Shown here in pieces: positions 19,220 to 28,063 of a stretch of DNA of 64,000 bases. Origin of the DNA: Prosthecomicrobium pneumaticum (GTDB taxonomy: Bacteria > Pseudomonadota > Alphaproteobacteria > Rhizobiales > Kaistiaceae); the NCBI RefSeq assembly GCF_014199915.1, contig NZ_JACHOO010000002.1, positions 286,658 through 350,657 of the forward strand, in the 5' to 3' direction. Numbering within the stretch: the first letter of the stretch is position 1; the number at the start of each line of letters is the position of its first letter. A program made the position numbers and the translations under genes. The notes beneath the pieces are model-generated. The model made no database searches and was not told the origin of the DNA. It was given only the letters and a program-made list of their open reading frames with translations.

Positions 19220-20135
19220 CGAGGCCCGCGTTCTCGACGCCGAGGACGCGCCCGCCAAGATCAATCTCGCTTTGCACGTCACCGGCCGCCGGCCGGACGG
19301 CTATCACGAGCTCGACAGCCTCGTCGTCTTCGCGACGGCCGGCGACCGGCTGGAGAGGCTCGACCGCGGCCCGCCGCTCGCCCTCGCCGGCCGGTTCGCC
19401 GCGGAACTCGAAACCCTCGCTCCGGCCGACAATCTGGTGCTGAAGGCGGTCGCCGCGCTCGGCCTTCCCCCCGCCCCGCTCCGCCTCGACAAGCGCCTGC
19501 CGGTCGCCTCCGGCCTCGGCGGCGGCTCGGCCGATGCCGCGGCGGCGATCCGCCTTCTCGCCCGCAGTGCCGGTGCGGCCGTTGATCCCGGGGCCGCCGC
19601 GCGCCGCCCGCTCGCCCCCGGCCCGCTTGCGGATGAGGTCCGCCGGCTCGGTGCCGACGTGCCGATGTGCCTCCTCGGCCGTCCCGTGCGGGCGGGCGGC
19701 ATCGGCGAGCGGCTCGCGCTGCTGCCCGGCCTGCCCACCCTGCCGCTGGTGCTCGTCAATCCGGGGGCCGCCGTGTCGACGCCGGCCGTGTTCGCCCGGC
19801 TCGAGCGCCGGGACAATCCGCCGCTCCCCGACTTGCCGGCCGCGTTCGCCGACGCCGCCGCCCTCGCCGCCTGGCTCGCCGCGACGCGGAACGACCTCGA
19901 GGCGCCGGCGATCGCGCTCGAACCTTCGATCGCGACGGCCCTCGGCCTGTTGCGCAGCCGCGGGGACTGTCTCGCCGCCCGCATGTCGGGGTCGGGTGCC
20001 ACCGTGTTCGGCCTCTTCCCCGACGAGCCCGCCGCCGCGCGGGCCGCCGCGGCGATCGCCGCCGCCCGGCCGGACTGGTGGGTGGTCGCGACGATCGCGC
20101 CCGGCACGGTGGCGGAGCCGGCCGCGACCGCCTAG
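19206..20135 (+). CDS. ispE: 4-diphosphocytidyl-2-C-methyl-D-erythritol kinase
   Basis: 309 residues of the GHMP kinase family, fourth enzyme of the MEP isoprenoid pathway; it phosphorylates CDP-ME with ATP. Visible are [21 protein letters not shown] near the start, the ATP-loop [16 protein letters not shown], and the C-terminal [15 protein letters not shown] 19206 lies inside the end of the TPR gene (14-bp overlap); no later start leaves an intact N-terminus. No strong Shine-Dalgarno is seen, so coupling to the upstream gene is likely. Confidence 0.94.
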   Translation: MRSADEARVLDAEDAPAKINLALHVTGRRPDGYHELDSLVVFATAGDRLERLDRGPPLALAGRFAAELETLAPADNLVLKAVAALGLPPAPLRLDKRLPVASGLGGGSADAAAAIRLLARSAGAAVDPGAAARRPLAPGPLADEVRRLGADVPMCLLGRPVRAGGIGERLALLPGLPTLPLVLVNPGAAVSTPAVFARLERRDNPPLPDLPAAFADAAALAAWLAATRNDLEAPAIALEPSIATALGLLRSRGDCLAARMSGSGATVFGLFPDEPAAARAAAAIAAARPDWWVVATIAPGTVAEPAATA

Positions 20136-20171
20136 ATTATCGAGCGAGCGCTTCCGCTCAGCGAGGACGCC

Positions 20172-20726
20172 ATGGCCCGGATCGACGAGAGCCTGCCCTT
20201 CATCCCGGTGCGCTTCGCGGTTCTCACCGTCTCCGACACGCGCTCGCTCGAAACCGACAAATCCGGCACCACGCTCGCCGAGCGGATCACGGCGGCCGGC
20301 CACCATCTCGCCGAACGGGCGATCGTGCCGGACGATGTCGAAGAGATCCGCGCCATCGTCTCGTGCTGGATCGAGGACGCCTCGATCGACGCGATCGTCA
20401 CCACCGGCGGCACCGGCTTCACCGGCCGCGACGTCACGCCGGAGGCGATCGAGCCGCTGTTCGAGAAGCGGATGGAGGGCTTCTCCGCCCTCTTCCATCG
20501 GGTGAGCTATGAGGTGATCGGCGTCTCGACGATCCAGTCGCGGGCGACCGCCGGCCTCGCCAATGCGACCTTCGTGTTCGTGCTGCCCGGCTCGCCCGGC
20601 GCCTGCCGCGACGCCTGGGACAACATTCTCGCGCCGCAGTTCGACTACCGGACGCGCCCCTGCAATTTCGTCGAGATCATGCCCCGCCTCGACGAACACC
20701 TGAAGCGCGGCAAGCTGAAGGCCTGA
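20172..20726 (+). CDS. moaB: Molybdenum cofactor biosynthesis protein MoaB
   Basis: 184 residues of the MoaB/MogA fold that adenylylates molybdopterin. Motifs: FAVLTVSDTRSLETDKSG, IVTTGGTGFTGRDVTPEA, and VLPGSPGACRDAWDNIL. It starts 36 bp after ispE. Downstream homologues usually continue into a glycosyltransferase; here an AT-rich FkbM gene lies in between. Confidence 0.94.
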   Translation: MARIDESLPFIPVRFAVLTVSDTRSLETDKSGTTLAERITAAGHHLAERAIVPDDVEEIRAIVSCWIEDASIDAIVTTGGTGFTGRDVTPEAIEPLFEKRMEGFSALFHRVSYEVIGVSTIQSRATAGLANATFVFVLPGSPGACRDAWDNILAPQFDYRTRPCNFVEIMPRLDEHLKRGKLKA

Positions 20727-20807
20727 GCGAGGCCGCAAAAACTCCGGAAAGATTGCTTGGAGACAGCAGCCACGGCGCGCCGCCGCACCGGAAGTCGCGC
20801 TCGCTGG

Positions 20808-21440
20808 TCAGATCGTCACCAGCCACGTCGTGAGAATTGGACGAGGCTCGCCCCCGATAAATGGCAGTTGCGGCATATCCTTAATCAAGAACGGACGCTT
20901 GGCGCTACAAAAGGCAGCAGCTATCTCGACTATCAGATCTTTTCCATGAATCTCAATACACCAGTCGAACTTTCTATTAGATAGAATGTCTATGTTGCTT
21001 GGAATAACCTCTCTCTCGCCTCCCTCTATATCCATTTTGATAAGACCGCTCTCCATATTACTTATCAGGTCGTGGATCGTAATACCCTCACCCGGCTCCG
21101 CCCTGCAATATTTCTCAATAATATCTATACTTAAACTCCGATACTCATTCCAGTTTCTTGGCGCCAATAGCTGCTCTCCGACGTCAGGTTCCACCGAGAT
21201 TACCCTTACGTCTCTATGCCCCGCCCTGCTAGCGGCATAAGAAAAACCATAAGTATGATACCCGTTATTTGCTCCAATGTCGATAAAATTCGAATGACTT
21301 TGAATCTTCTGAGATAACCATGCGTTAAGAACGTACTCGTAAAGGCCCCATATCTTTCTTTTTGACGTATTTTTGTTCAGAAGCATTGGAGCCCCACGGA
21401 AGGGGCCCCTTCGGATTACCGTTCTTTTCGACGCAGACAT
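20808..21440 (-). CDS. FkbM-family methyltransferase in an AT-rich island
   Basis: 210 residues: SNFIDIGANNGYHTYGFSYAA (SAM-binding motif I region), VRVISVEPDVG (motif II), and GLIKMDIEGGEREV, the DIEG signature of FkbM methyltransferases. Members O-methylate sugars or polyketides. The N-terminus is shorter than usual. Three sampled 60-base lines across it gave 43 percent GC, far below the surrounding genes, and the spacers on both sides are also AT-rich. Horizontal acquisition is likely. It may modify a glycan built by the adjacent GT2 transferase. Confidence 0.8.
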   Translation of the reverse strand: MSASKRTVIRRGPFRGAPMLLNKNTSKRKIWGLYEYVLNAWLSQKIQSHSNFIDIGANNGYHTYGFSYAASRAGHRDVRVISVEPDVGEQLLAPRNWNEYRSLSIDIIEKYCRAEPGEGITIHDLISNMESGLIKMDIEGGEREVIPSNIDILSNRKFDWCIEIHGKDLIVEIAAAFCSAKRPFLIKDMPQLPFIGGEPRPILTTWLVTI

Positions 21441-21624
21441 CTCGATCTATTTCTCTCAGAAAGTGTGCGGCGATTTATTTCTTTAACCCATAATAGCCGG
21501 GCCGTCTCTCAGGTGGCCAATCAGACGGGGCGCGCAACGTAAGGTCAAGCCCAAAGCTGTGTGCCACTGAACCAGTCCGGATTCCGCTGCTTGTCGGGTA
21601 TCTTGCCGCTGCCCCCTCCGCCGC

Positions 21625-22308
21625 TCAGGCGGCGAGGCGGCCGAACAGGCGCGGCGGCACGCGCAGCGCGAAGAGCACCAGGCGGACGAACGCCTTCGCT
21701 CCCCGCGGCGCATCGGCGGCCTCGCCGGAGAGCACCGCGCGGGCGCGGAGGAAGGTCAGCCGGCTGCGGCCGATCCGCCGCGCCAGATCCGCGTCGACGA
21801 AGGCCGGCAAGGCGCGATGGCCGCCGACCTCGCGATAGAGCCGCCGCGGCACCAGCAGCCCCTCCTCGTGATAGGGCGCGAAGAGCAGCCGGGCGCGGAG
21901 CGCCGCGCCGAACTCCCCCATCCGCTCGCGCCAGCCATAGCCCGCCCGGGCGTGCCGGAAGGCCGCGGCGCGGAGCCGCCTGCCGCCGCCCGCCATCAGC
22001 GTGCGGTCGATGAACTCCTGCGCCTCGCGCTGCCAGGACGGCTCGAGCACGACGCGCGGCGAGATGAAGAGCAGCCAGTCGGAGCGGGCGCTGTCGGCCG
22101 CGGACGCGAGTTCCGCGCCGAGCGGGCCGCGTGCGGCGACGAAGCGGCAGCCGGCCGCGTCGGCGACGGCCGCCGTGCCGTCGGTCGAGCCGAGATCGAC
22201 CACGATCACCTCGCGGATCGTCCCGTCGGCGGCGGCCGGAACGAGCGCGGCGAGCGCATAAGCGAGCGCGGTCTCGTCGTCCCGTGTCGGCAAGATGACG
22301 CTGATCAT
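21625..22308 (-). CDS. Family 2 glycosyltransferase
   Basis: 227 residues. A GT-A N-terminus begins MISVILPTRDDETALAYAL, then VIVVDLGSTDGTAAVADAAG, and a DWLLFISPRVVLEP segment where many GT2 enzymes have the metal-binding DxD. The canonical DxD is not seen (ISPR instead), so activity or donor choice may differ. No membrane span is evident. Start ATG 22308. It is divergent from the radical SAM gene across about 130 bp. Confidence 0.8.
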   Translation of the reverse strand: MISVILPTRDDETALAYALAALVPAAADGTIREVIVVDLGSTDGTAAVADAAGCRFVAARGPLGAELASAADSARSDWLLFISPRVVLEPSWQREAQEFIDRTLMAGGGRRLRAAAFRHARAGYGWRERMGEFGAALRARLLFAPYHEEGLLVPRRLYREVGGHRALPAFVDADLARRIGRSRLTFLRARAVLSGEAADAPRGAKAFVRLVLFALRVPPRLFGRLAA

Positions 22309-22398
22309 GCCCCGTTTTAGCCGGTTTCGCGCGAAGTTGCGAGAAAGTTGAACTATCGCGTGAGGGTTCTGCGACGCCACGGCACGCCGGACGATTAT

Positions 22399-22413
22399 GT
22401 TCTTGATTTGTTC
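22399..22413 (+). promoter_or_regulatory. LexA (SOS) box GTTC-N7-GTTC
   Basis: GTTC (22399-22402), TTGATTT, GTTC (22410-22413) is an exact match to the direct-repeat LexA box of alphaproteobacteria. It ends 25 bp before the start of the radical SAM gene, where it would overlap the promoter, so LexA would repress and DNA damage would induce the gene. Eight fixed bases alone could occur by chance once or twice in a window this size; the promoter position and AT-rich spacer support it. Confidence 0.7.
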
Positions 22414-22438
22414 CGACGCTGGGCCTAGGAATAAGATC

Positions 22439-23578
22439 ATGAGCCTGAGCCATCCCATTCCCGTCGGCCTCGACCCGCTGATCCTCCCCGCGGAGCCGGG
22501 TCCCGCCGTGCCGATCGATCCGGAGCGGCGCCGCGGCCGCGGCGCGGAATCGAACCGGTCGGGCCGGTTCGAGAAGCTCGCCTTCGTGCCCTTCGACGAC
22601 GGCTGGCAGAGCCTCGACGAACTGCCGCCCTTCAAGACCGAGGTTCAGGTCGAAAAGGCGCGGAAGATCATCACCCGCAACGAATCGCCCGATATCTCCT
22701 TCGACCGGTCGATCAATCCCTATCGCGGCTGCGAGCACGGCTGCGTCTACTGTTTCGCCCGGCCGACCCACGCCTATATGGGCCTCTCGGCCGGTCTCGA
22801 TTTCGAGAGCAAGCTGTTTGCGAAGCCCGATGCGGCGAAGCTGCTGGAACGCGAGCTGTCGGCCGAGGGCTACAAGCCGCGCACCATCGCGATCGGCACC
22901 AACACCGACCCCTATCAGCCGATCGAGAAGACGCACCGGATCATGCGCGAGATTCTCGAGGTGCTCGACCGCTTCGGCCATCCCGTGGCGATCGTCACGA
23001 AGTCGGCGCTGGTGCTGCGCGATGTCGACATCCTGTCGCGCATGGCCGAGCGCGGCCTCGCCAAGGTCGCGCTCTCGGTGACGACGCTCGACCGCAAGCT
23101 CGCCCGCGCCATGGAGCCGCGGGCGGCGACGCCGACGCGCCGGCTGGAAGCGATCCGCGGCCTCGCGCAGGCCGGCGTGCCGGTCGGTGTGATGACGGCG
23201 CCGCTCATCCCCGCGCTCAACGACAGCGAGATCGAGCGCATTCTCGACGCCGCCGCTGCGCAGGGCGCGACCGAGGCCGGCTATGTCCTCTTGCGCCTGC
23301 CGCTCGAAGTTTCGGAGCTCTTCCGCGAATGGCTGGCGCGCAACTATCCGGATCGCTACCGGCACGTCATGAGCGTGCTGCGCTCGATGCGCGGCGGCGC
23401 CGATTACGATGCGGAATGGGGCAAGCGGATGCGCGGCGACGGCCCCTATGCCTGGCAGATCGGCCGCCGCTTCGAACTGGCGGTGAAGCGGCTCGGTCTC
23501 AACCGTCGCACGACCCGGCTGCGGACCGACCTCTTCGCCCCGCCGATCGCGCGGGGCGGCCAGTTGAGCCTCTTCTGA
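22439..23578 (+). CDS. PA0069-family radical SAM protein (SplB-related)
   Basis: 379 residues. The radical SAM cluster motif CEHGCVYC (C98, C102, C105) lies within NPYRGCEHGCVYCFARP. TNTDPYQPIEK, VALSVTTLD and PLIPALND follow, matching the family related to spore photoproduct lyase. Start ATG 22439 has TAGGA eight bases ahead. The family's reaction is not firmly known; the SplB relationship and the LexA box upstream both point to a DNA-damage role. The C-terminus ends in QLSLF, a QL-LF peptide that resembles sliding-clamp-binding sequences (speculative). Confidence 0.88.
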   Translation: MSLSHPIPVGLDPLILPAEPGPAVPIDPERRRGRGAESNRSGRFEKLAFVPFDDGWQSLDELPPFKTEVQVEKARKIITRNESPDISFDRSINPYRGCEHGCVYCFARPTHAYMGLSAGLDFESKLFAKPDAAKLLERELSAEGYKPRTIAIGTNTDPYQPIEKTHRIMREILEVLDRFGHPVAIVTKSALVLRDVDILSRMAERGLAKVALSVTTLDRKLARAMEPRAATPTRRLEAIRGLAQAGVPVGVMTAPLIPALNDSEIERILDAAAAQGATEAGYVLLRLPLEVSELFREWLARNYPDRYRHVMSVLRSMRGGADYDAEWGKRMRGDGPYAWQIGRRFELAVKRLGLNRRTTRLRTDLFAPPIARGGQLSLF

Positions 23579-23876
23579 CCCGGCGGGTCGAAGGGGGTGG
23601 ACGAAGCCTTGCCGGTGCCGGGAAGGGGCCGACCGGCATAGGGCACCGGAACGGCATGCGGTCGGGTGGACGATGACGGCGGCGGCTGCGGGGAGCGGCG
23701 CTCTCCGGCCCGGAACGAGGCGCGGCGGGGGCGCTGCGCCTTGCACAGGGCCGGCCGTCGACCGCCGGACGGTGCGATCGTGCCGAAGGAAGAGAGATTT
23801 TCGGCCGGACGTTAGGGCCGTCTTCACCATTGCGGGCCGTCAATCGGGCGGGGTCCGTGTCGAGTGAGGATTCAGG

Positions 23877-24446
23877 ATGAGCAGCGATATCGTCGGCCGC
23901 GTGGCGCTCTTCGTCGACGGCGGAACGCTTTCTCCCGGCTGTGCCGCTCCCCTTCTCGCCGCGATCGGCCGTTCCGGTGACCTGCTGATCGCCCGGCTGC
24001 ACGGATGCGCGCCCGCCGATGTCTGGCCGGACTGGATGGAGACGGTGGTGCTCGACGGCCGCACCCTCGTCACCGAGCGCAGCCGCCACGGCGCCGAGCT
24101 CGCGTTGGCGCTCGATGTGGTCGAGATGCTGCAGAGCCGCAGCCTCGACGGCCTGATCATCGCCTCCGACGACAGCCGTTTTGCCGGCCTCGCGCTCGCC
24201 GTGCGCGCGGCGGGCGTCGCGGCGCACGGCATCGGCACGGCGCACGCCTCCGAGGCCTACCGCGCCGCCTTCTCGTCCTGGACGACGCTGCCCGCCGAGG
24301 CCGCCGCCCCGGCGGCGCCCGTGACGGCGCGGATCGGTGCGGAGCGTGCACCCGCCTCCGAACCCGAAGCCGAGACCGCCGCGGCGGACACCGGAGCCGG
24401 CAAGCGCGGCGGCAAGACCGGGGGCCGGCGCCGCAAGGCGGCGTGA
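23877..24446 (+). CDS. NYN-domain (PIN-like) protein
   Basis: 189 residues. The N-terminal 140 show the LabA/DUF88 NYN pattern with acidic residues of a PIN-like nuclease site: ALFVDGGTL, ELALALDVVEM, and DGLIIASDDSRFAGLA. The tail is a low-complexity Ala/Glu then Gly/Lys/Arg-rich stretch (GKRGGKTGGRRRKAA) that may bind RNA. It precedes rnhB by 57 bp in the same direction, which fits nucleic-acid processing. Substrate unknown. Confidence 0.8.
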   Translation: MSSDIVGRVALFVDGGTLSPGCAAPLLAAIGRSGDLLIARLHGCAPADVWPDWMETVVLDGRTLVTERSRHGAELALALDVVEMLQSRSLDGLIIASDDSRFAGLALAVRAAGVAAHGIGTAHASEAYRAAFSSWTTLPAEAAAPAAPVTARIGAERAPASEPEAETAAADTGAGKRGGKTGGRRRKAA

Positions 24447-24503
24447 CGAAAGGCGCAGCCGACCCGGCTTGCCCCGGCGCCCGAGCCGGGCGATTCTGCG
24501 ACC

Positions 24504-25211
24504 ATGGCGCGCCGCCCCTCCGATTCGACCCCGCTTCTGCCTCTGCCCGAGGCGCCCGACGACGCCTTCGAGCGCCGGCTGCGACGGGATGGCCGGCAAT
24601 GGGTGGCCGGCGTCGACGAGGCCGGCCGGGGTCCGCTCGCCGGCCCGGTCGTCGCCGCCGCGGTGGTGCTGCCGAAGAGTTTCCGTCCGAAGGGGCTCGA
24701 CGATTCGAAGAAGGTCGCGCCCGAAGCCCGGGCGCGTCTCTATGAAGAGATCGTCGAGGCCGCCTGCGTCTCCGTCGCGATCGCCTCGGTCGCCCGCATC
24801 GACACGATGAACATCCTGCGGGCGAGCCTGTGGGCGATGAGCCGGGCGATCGCCGGTCTGTCGCGGCCGGCCGATCACGTGCTCGTCGACGGCAACATGC
24901 TGCCGCCCGGCCTCGCCTGCCCGGCCGATGCGCTCGTCGCCGGCGACGCCCGCTCGGTCTCGATCGCGGCCGCCTCGATCGTCGCCAAGGTGACGCGCGA
25001 CCGGCTGATGGCCGCGGCCGGCGCCCGCTTCCCCGGCTATGGCTTCGAGCGGCACATGGGCTACGGCACGCCGGAACACCTCGCCGCGCTCGGCGCCCGC
25101 GGCGTCTGCGCGCTGCACCGGCGCAGCTTCGCGCCCGTGCGCGCCGCGCTCGGCCTCGATCGCGCGGCCGCCTCCGAAGCGCAGTCCTCGCTCCTCCTCG
25201 CCACCGCCTGA
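24504..25211 (+). CDS. rnhB: Ribonuclease HII
   Basis: 235 residues. It cleaves RNA of RNA-DNA hybrids and misincorporated ribonucleotides. Catalytic D38 and E39 are in [23 protein letters not shown] supplies the third Asp and [17 protein letters not shown] is the family signature. [19 protein letters not shown] is the C-terminal motif. Start ATG 24504; a 30-residue N-terminal extension precedes the core. Confidence 0.96.
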   Translation: MARRPSDSTPLLPLPEAPDDAFERRLRRDGRQWVAGVDEAGRGPLAGPVVAAAVVLPKSFRPKGLDDSKKVAPEARARLYEEIVEAACVSVAIASVARIDTMNILRASLWAMSRAIAGLSRPADHVLVDGNMLPPGLACPADALVAGDARSVSIAAASIVAKVTRDRLMAAAGARFPGYGFERHMGYGTPEHLAALGARGVCALHRRSFAPVRAALGLDRAAASEAQSSLLLATA

Positions 25212-25310
25212 GCGTGCCCTGCCGCGGCGCTCCGCCGCCGCCGCGCGGGCGTGCGCCGCGCGCCGATCCGGCCTAGTCTCGCCCGGACGGGCAGCGGAGG
25301 CGATCGGTCC

Positions 25311-26405
25311 ATGACGGCGGGGTGTCTGACGGCGGAGCGGTTGCGGCTGATGGTGATCGTCGCGCTGGCGGCGATCGGCCTCTATCTGAGCTACCGTCTC
25401 GCGCTCCCCTTCCTGCCGTCGCTCACCTGGGCGGTCGTGCTCGCCATCCTGCTCGCCCCGCTGCACGGCCGGATCGAGCGTCGCGTCCGGCAGCGGGAAC
25501 TCGCCGCCGGCCTCACGGTCGGTGCCACCGCCATCGCCGTCGTGGTGCCGCTGCTCGTCGTCGGCGGCCAGGTCGCCGCCGAGGCGGCGCGCGGGGCCGT
25601 CCATGTCGAGGCGGCGATCCGCACCGCCGACTGGCGCGACGCGATCGCCGGCTATCCGCGCATCGTCGCCGCCGCGACCTGGGTCGAGGAGCGGCTCGAT
25701 CTCGCCGGCGCGGCGAGCACGCTCGCCTCCTGGCTCACCGCGCAGAGCACATCGCTGCTGCGCGGCTCGGTCAACCAGATCGTCAATCTCGTGCTGACCT
25801 TCTATATGCTCTTCTATCTGCTGCGCGACCGCGTGCGCGCGGTGGAGGCGACGGCGTCGCTGCTGCCGCTGCGGCCGGCGGAGTTCGGCAAAGTCTCGGC
25901 TCGTTTCGCCGACACGGTGCGGGCGACGATCTTCGGCACGGTCGTCGTGGCGATCGTCCAGGGTGCGCTCGGCGGGCTGATGTTCTGGTGGCTCGGCCTG
26001 CCGGCACCGCTGCTCTGGGGCGTCGTGATGGGCCTCTTCGCCATCGTGCCCGTGCTCGGCGCCTTCGTCGTCTGGCTGCCGGCGGCGATCTTCCTCGCCC
26101 TCGAAGGCCGCTGGGCCGATGGCCTCGTCATGGCCATCTGGGGCGGCGGCGTCGTCGCCACCGTCGACAACATCCTCTACCCCATCCTCGTCGGCAACCG
26201 TCTGCAATTGCACACCATTCCCGCCTTCGTCGGTGCGGTCGGCGGCATCCTCGTCTTCGGCGCGTCGGGCATCGTGCTGGGCCCGGCGACGATCGCGGTC
26301 ACCCTCGCCCTGATCGCGATCCTGCGCGACCGCCTCGCCGCGGAGGCCGTTCCCCCGCCGGACATCGAGACGCCCGGCGCGCCCTCCCTTCCGGCCGGGC
26401 GCTGA
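25311..26405 (+). CDS. AI-2E family permease
   Basis: 364 residues with seven or eight hydrophobic spans in the AI-2E (PerM/TqsA/YdiK) order: a paired N-terminal hairpin, a soluble middle portion (about 90-160), then a C-terminal block containing VPVLGAFVVWLPAAIFL and VDNILYPILVGNRLQLH, the family signature. ATG 25311 chosen because GGAGG precedes it and MTAGCLTAERLRL leads straight into the first span. Members export AI-2 or act as Na+/H+ antiporters; the substrate here is unknown. Confidence 0.87.
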   Translation: MTAGCLTAERLRLMVIVALAAIGLYLSYRLALPFLPSLTWAVVLAILLAPLHGRIERRVRQRELAAGLTVGATAIAVVVPLLVVGGQVAAEAARGAVHVEAAIRTADWRDAIAGYPRIVAAATWVEERLDLAGAASTLASWLTAQSTSLLRGSVNQIVNLVLTFYMLFYLLRDRVRAVEATASLLPLRPAEFGKVSARFADTVRATIFGTVVVAIVQGALGGLMFWWLGLPAPLLWGVVMGLFAIVPVLGAFVVWLPAAIFLALEGRWADGLVMAIWGGGVVATVDNILYPILVGNRLQLHTIPAFVGAVGGILVFGASGIVLGPATIAVTLALIAILRDRLAAEAVPPPDIETPGAPSLPAGR

Positions 26406-26443
26406 GGAGAGGAGGCGCCTCCGCGGCAACCGCCGGCGCCATG

Positions 26444-26469
26444 AAAAAAAGGGCGCCGAAGCGCCCTTT
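26444..26469 (-). terminator. Intrinsic terminator of the F0 ATP synthase operon
   Basis: On the minus strand GGGCGC-TTCG-GCGCCC is followed by seven T, with flanking A/T pairs extending the stem. It lies 30 bp after the atpF stop. Read the other way it lies 38 bp after the AI-2E permease stop and could end that transcript too, since AAAGGGCGC/GCGCCCTTT is symmetric. Confidence 0.85.
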
Positions 26470-26498
26470 CCGAAATCCCTGTGACGCTCGGGCGCCGG

Positions 26499-26984
26499 TC
26501 AGTTGAGCTTCGTCGCGAGGCTCGCGATCGAGGCGTCGATCAGCCGGTCGGCCTCGGCGCCCTTGGTCCTCGCGGCGAGGATCGTCTCGGCCGCCGCGAC
26601 CGCGACATCGGCCGACAGCGCGCGCACCTCCTGGATCGCCTGCGCCTCGGCCTGGGCGATCTTGTCTTCCGCCATCTTCGTGCGGCGGGCGACGTAGTCC
26701 TCGATGCGCGCCTTCGCCTCGGCCGAGAGGGCCGCCGCCTCGCGCTTCGCCGCCTCGACGATCGAAGCGGCCTCGCTCTTCGCCTCGGTGGCGCGGCGCT
26801 GATAGTCGGCGAGCAGGCGCTCCGCCTCCTCGCGCAGCTTGCGGGCATTCTCGATATCCTCGCGGATCGAGGCGGCGCGCTTGTCGAGCGCCGCGCCGAT
26901 CGTGCCCGGCACCTTCATCGCGACGAGGATGACGAAGAAGAGGACGAGGCCGACAAAGGCCCAGAAAGTCGCGTCGAACGCCAT
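26499..26984 (-). CDS. atpF: F0F1 ATP synthase subunit b
   Basis: 161 residues: one N-terminal membrane span (FWAFVGLVLFFVILVAM) and a long charged coiled coil rich in Ala/Glu/Arg (about 35-150) that forms the peripheral stalk with b'. Last gene of the atpI-B-E-b'-b operon, 9 bp after b', and followed by the terminator. F1 genes are not in the window, as usual for the split alphaproteobacterial arrangement. Confidence 0.95.
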   Translation of the reverse strand: MAFDATFWAFVGLVLFFVILVAMKVPGTIGAALDKRAASIREDIENARKLREEAERLLADYQRRATEAKSEAASIVEAAKREAAALSAEAKARIEDYVARRTKMAEDKIAQAEAQAIQEVRALSADVAVAAAETILAARTKGAEADRLIDASIASLATKLN

Positions 26985-26993
26985 GCCGCCCTC

Positions 26994-27674
26994 CTACTTG
27001 CCGAGCGCGGCGGACACCGCGCCGGCCACCTCGTCCCGCTGCGGGGCGGAGCCCGACAGGGTCGCGACGATCTCCGCCGCGGTCTCCTCGGCGATCGAGC
27101 CGACCTCGGCGAGCGCGCGGCTCTTGATCTCGCCGATCCGCACTTCGGCGGCGGCGAGCTGCGCGCCGAGCTGCGCCTCGATGCGGGCCCGCTCGGCGGC
27201 GACTTCCGCCTTCGCCGCCTCGGTCGCCTCGGCGGCGATGCGCTGGGATTGGGAACGCGCCTCGGCGAGCGCCTTCTCATAGGAGGCGATCGCCGCATCC
27301 GACTGCTCGCGCAGCCGTTCGGCACGGCCGATATCGTCGGCGATGCGGCCGGCGCGCTCCTCGATGATCGAGCCGACGCGCGGCGCGAGCACGCGCTTCA
27401 TGAGCAGATAGAGCAGCGCGAAGCTGATCGCGAGCCAGACGAGCTGGGAGGCGAAGGTCGAGGGGTCGAAGGGCGGGAACGGGCCGCCATGGCCCGCCGC
27501 CTCATGGCCGACCTCGCTGTGCGTCGCCTCGGCGGCGCCGTGCGCGTCGGCCGGGGCGCCGGCATCGAGCGGCGGCTCGATCGGGGCCGTCTGCGGCGCC
27601 GTCGTATCCGGAGCCGGGGCGGCGGGCGCCGGCGCGGACTCCTGGGCGAGGGCTTCGGTGACGAAGAAGGACAT
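26994..27674 (-). CDS. F0F1 ATP synthase subunit b'
   Basis: 226 residues. An Ala/Pro/Thr-rich N-terminal extension of about 65 residues precedes the membrane span (ASQLVWLAISFALLYLLM) and a coiled-coil stalk (VGSIIEERAGRIADDIGRAE). Having both b and b' is typical of alphaproteobacteria and photosynthetic bacteria. It starts 104 bp after atpE, a gap filled by two strong hairpins. Confidence 0.93.
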   Translation of the reverse strand: MSFFVTEALAQESAPAPAAPAPDTTAPQTAPIEPPLDAGAPADAHGAAEATHSEVGHEAAGHGGPFPPFDPSTFASQLVWLAISFALLYLLMKRVLAPRVGSIIEERAGRIADDIGRAERLREQSDAAIASYEKALAEARSQSQRIAAEATEAAKAEVAAERARIEAQLGAQLAAAEVRIGEIKSRALAEVGSIAEETAAEIVATLSGSAPQRDEVAGAVSAALGK

Positions 27675-27712
27675 GGACGGTCTCGGCTCGAGCGTTCACG
27701 CGGGAAAGAGCG

Positions 27713-27757
27713 AAGGGGCGGCGACCGCCCCTTTCGCGAAGGCGCTCGGGGGCGTCG
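27713..27757 (-). other. Tandem hairpins between atpE and the b' gene
   Basis: AAGGGGCGG / CCGCCCCTT (27713-27721 and 27725-27733, 9 bp, 3-base loop) and GGGGCGTC / GACGCCCC (27739-27746 and 27750-27757, 8 bp, 3-base loop). Neither is followed by a T run in the operon direction, so they probably stabilise the 3' end of the atpE message or attenuate read-through. That would give more c subunit, which is needed in 10-15 copies. Confidence 0.6.
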
Positions 27758-27778
27758 GAGACGCCCCGCTCGCGGCGA

Positions 27779-28006
27779 TCAGACCACGAAGAGGAGCAGC
27801 AGCGCGACGAGCAGCGAGAAGATGCCGAGCGCTTCCGTCACCGCGAAGCCGAAGATCAGCCGGGGGAACTGGGCATCGGCGGCCGACGGGTTGCGCAGCG
27901 CACCCGAGAGGAAGCTGCCGAAAATGTTGCCGAGGCCGAGGGCGGTGCCCGCCATGCCGAGGCAGGCGAGGCCGGCGCCGAGGAACTTTGCAGCTTCCGC
28001 TTCCAT
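27779..28006 (-). CDS. atpE: F0F1 ATP synthase subunit c
   Basis: 75 residues, two membrane helices: AAKFLGAGLACLGMAGTALG and the C-terminal helix with the proton-carrying Glu in FAVTEALGIFSLLV. The polar loop ALRNPSA is intact. ATG 28006 has AAGGAG eight bases ahead, among the best ribosome sites in the window, fitting the high copy number of subunit c. Confidence 0.97.
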   Translation of the reverse strand: MEAEAAKFLGAGLACLGMAGTALGLGNIFGSFLSGALRNPSAADAQFPRLIFGFAVTEALGIFSLLVALLLLFVV

Positions 28007-28063
28007 GTCATTCACTCCTTGAGGAAATCCGTGTCGCTGTGGGTTTACGTCCGCCGCTCCGGC

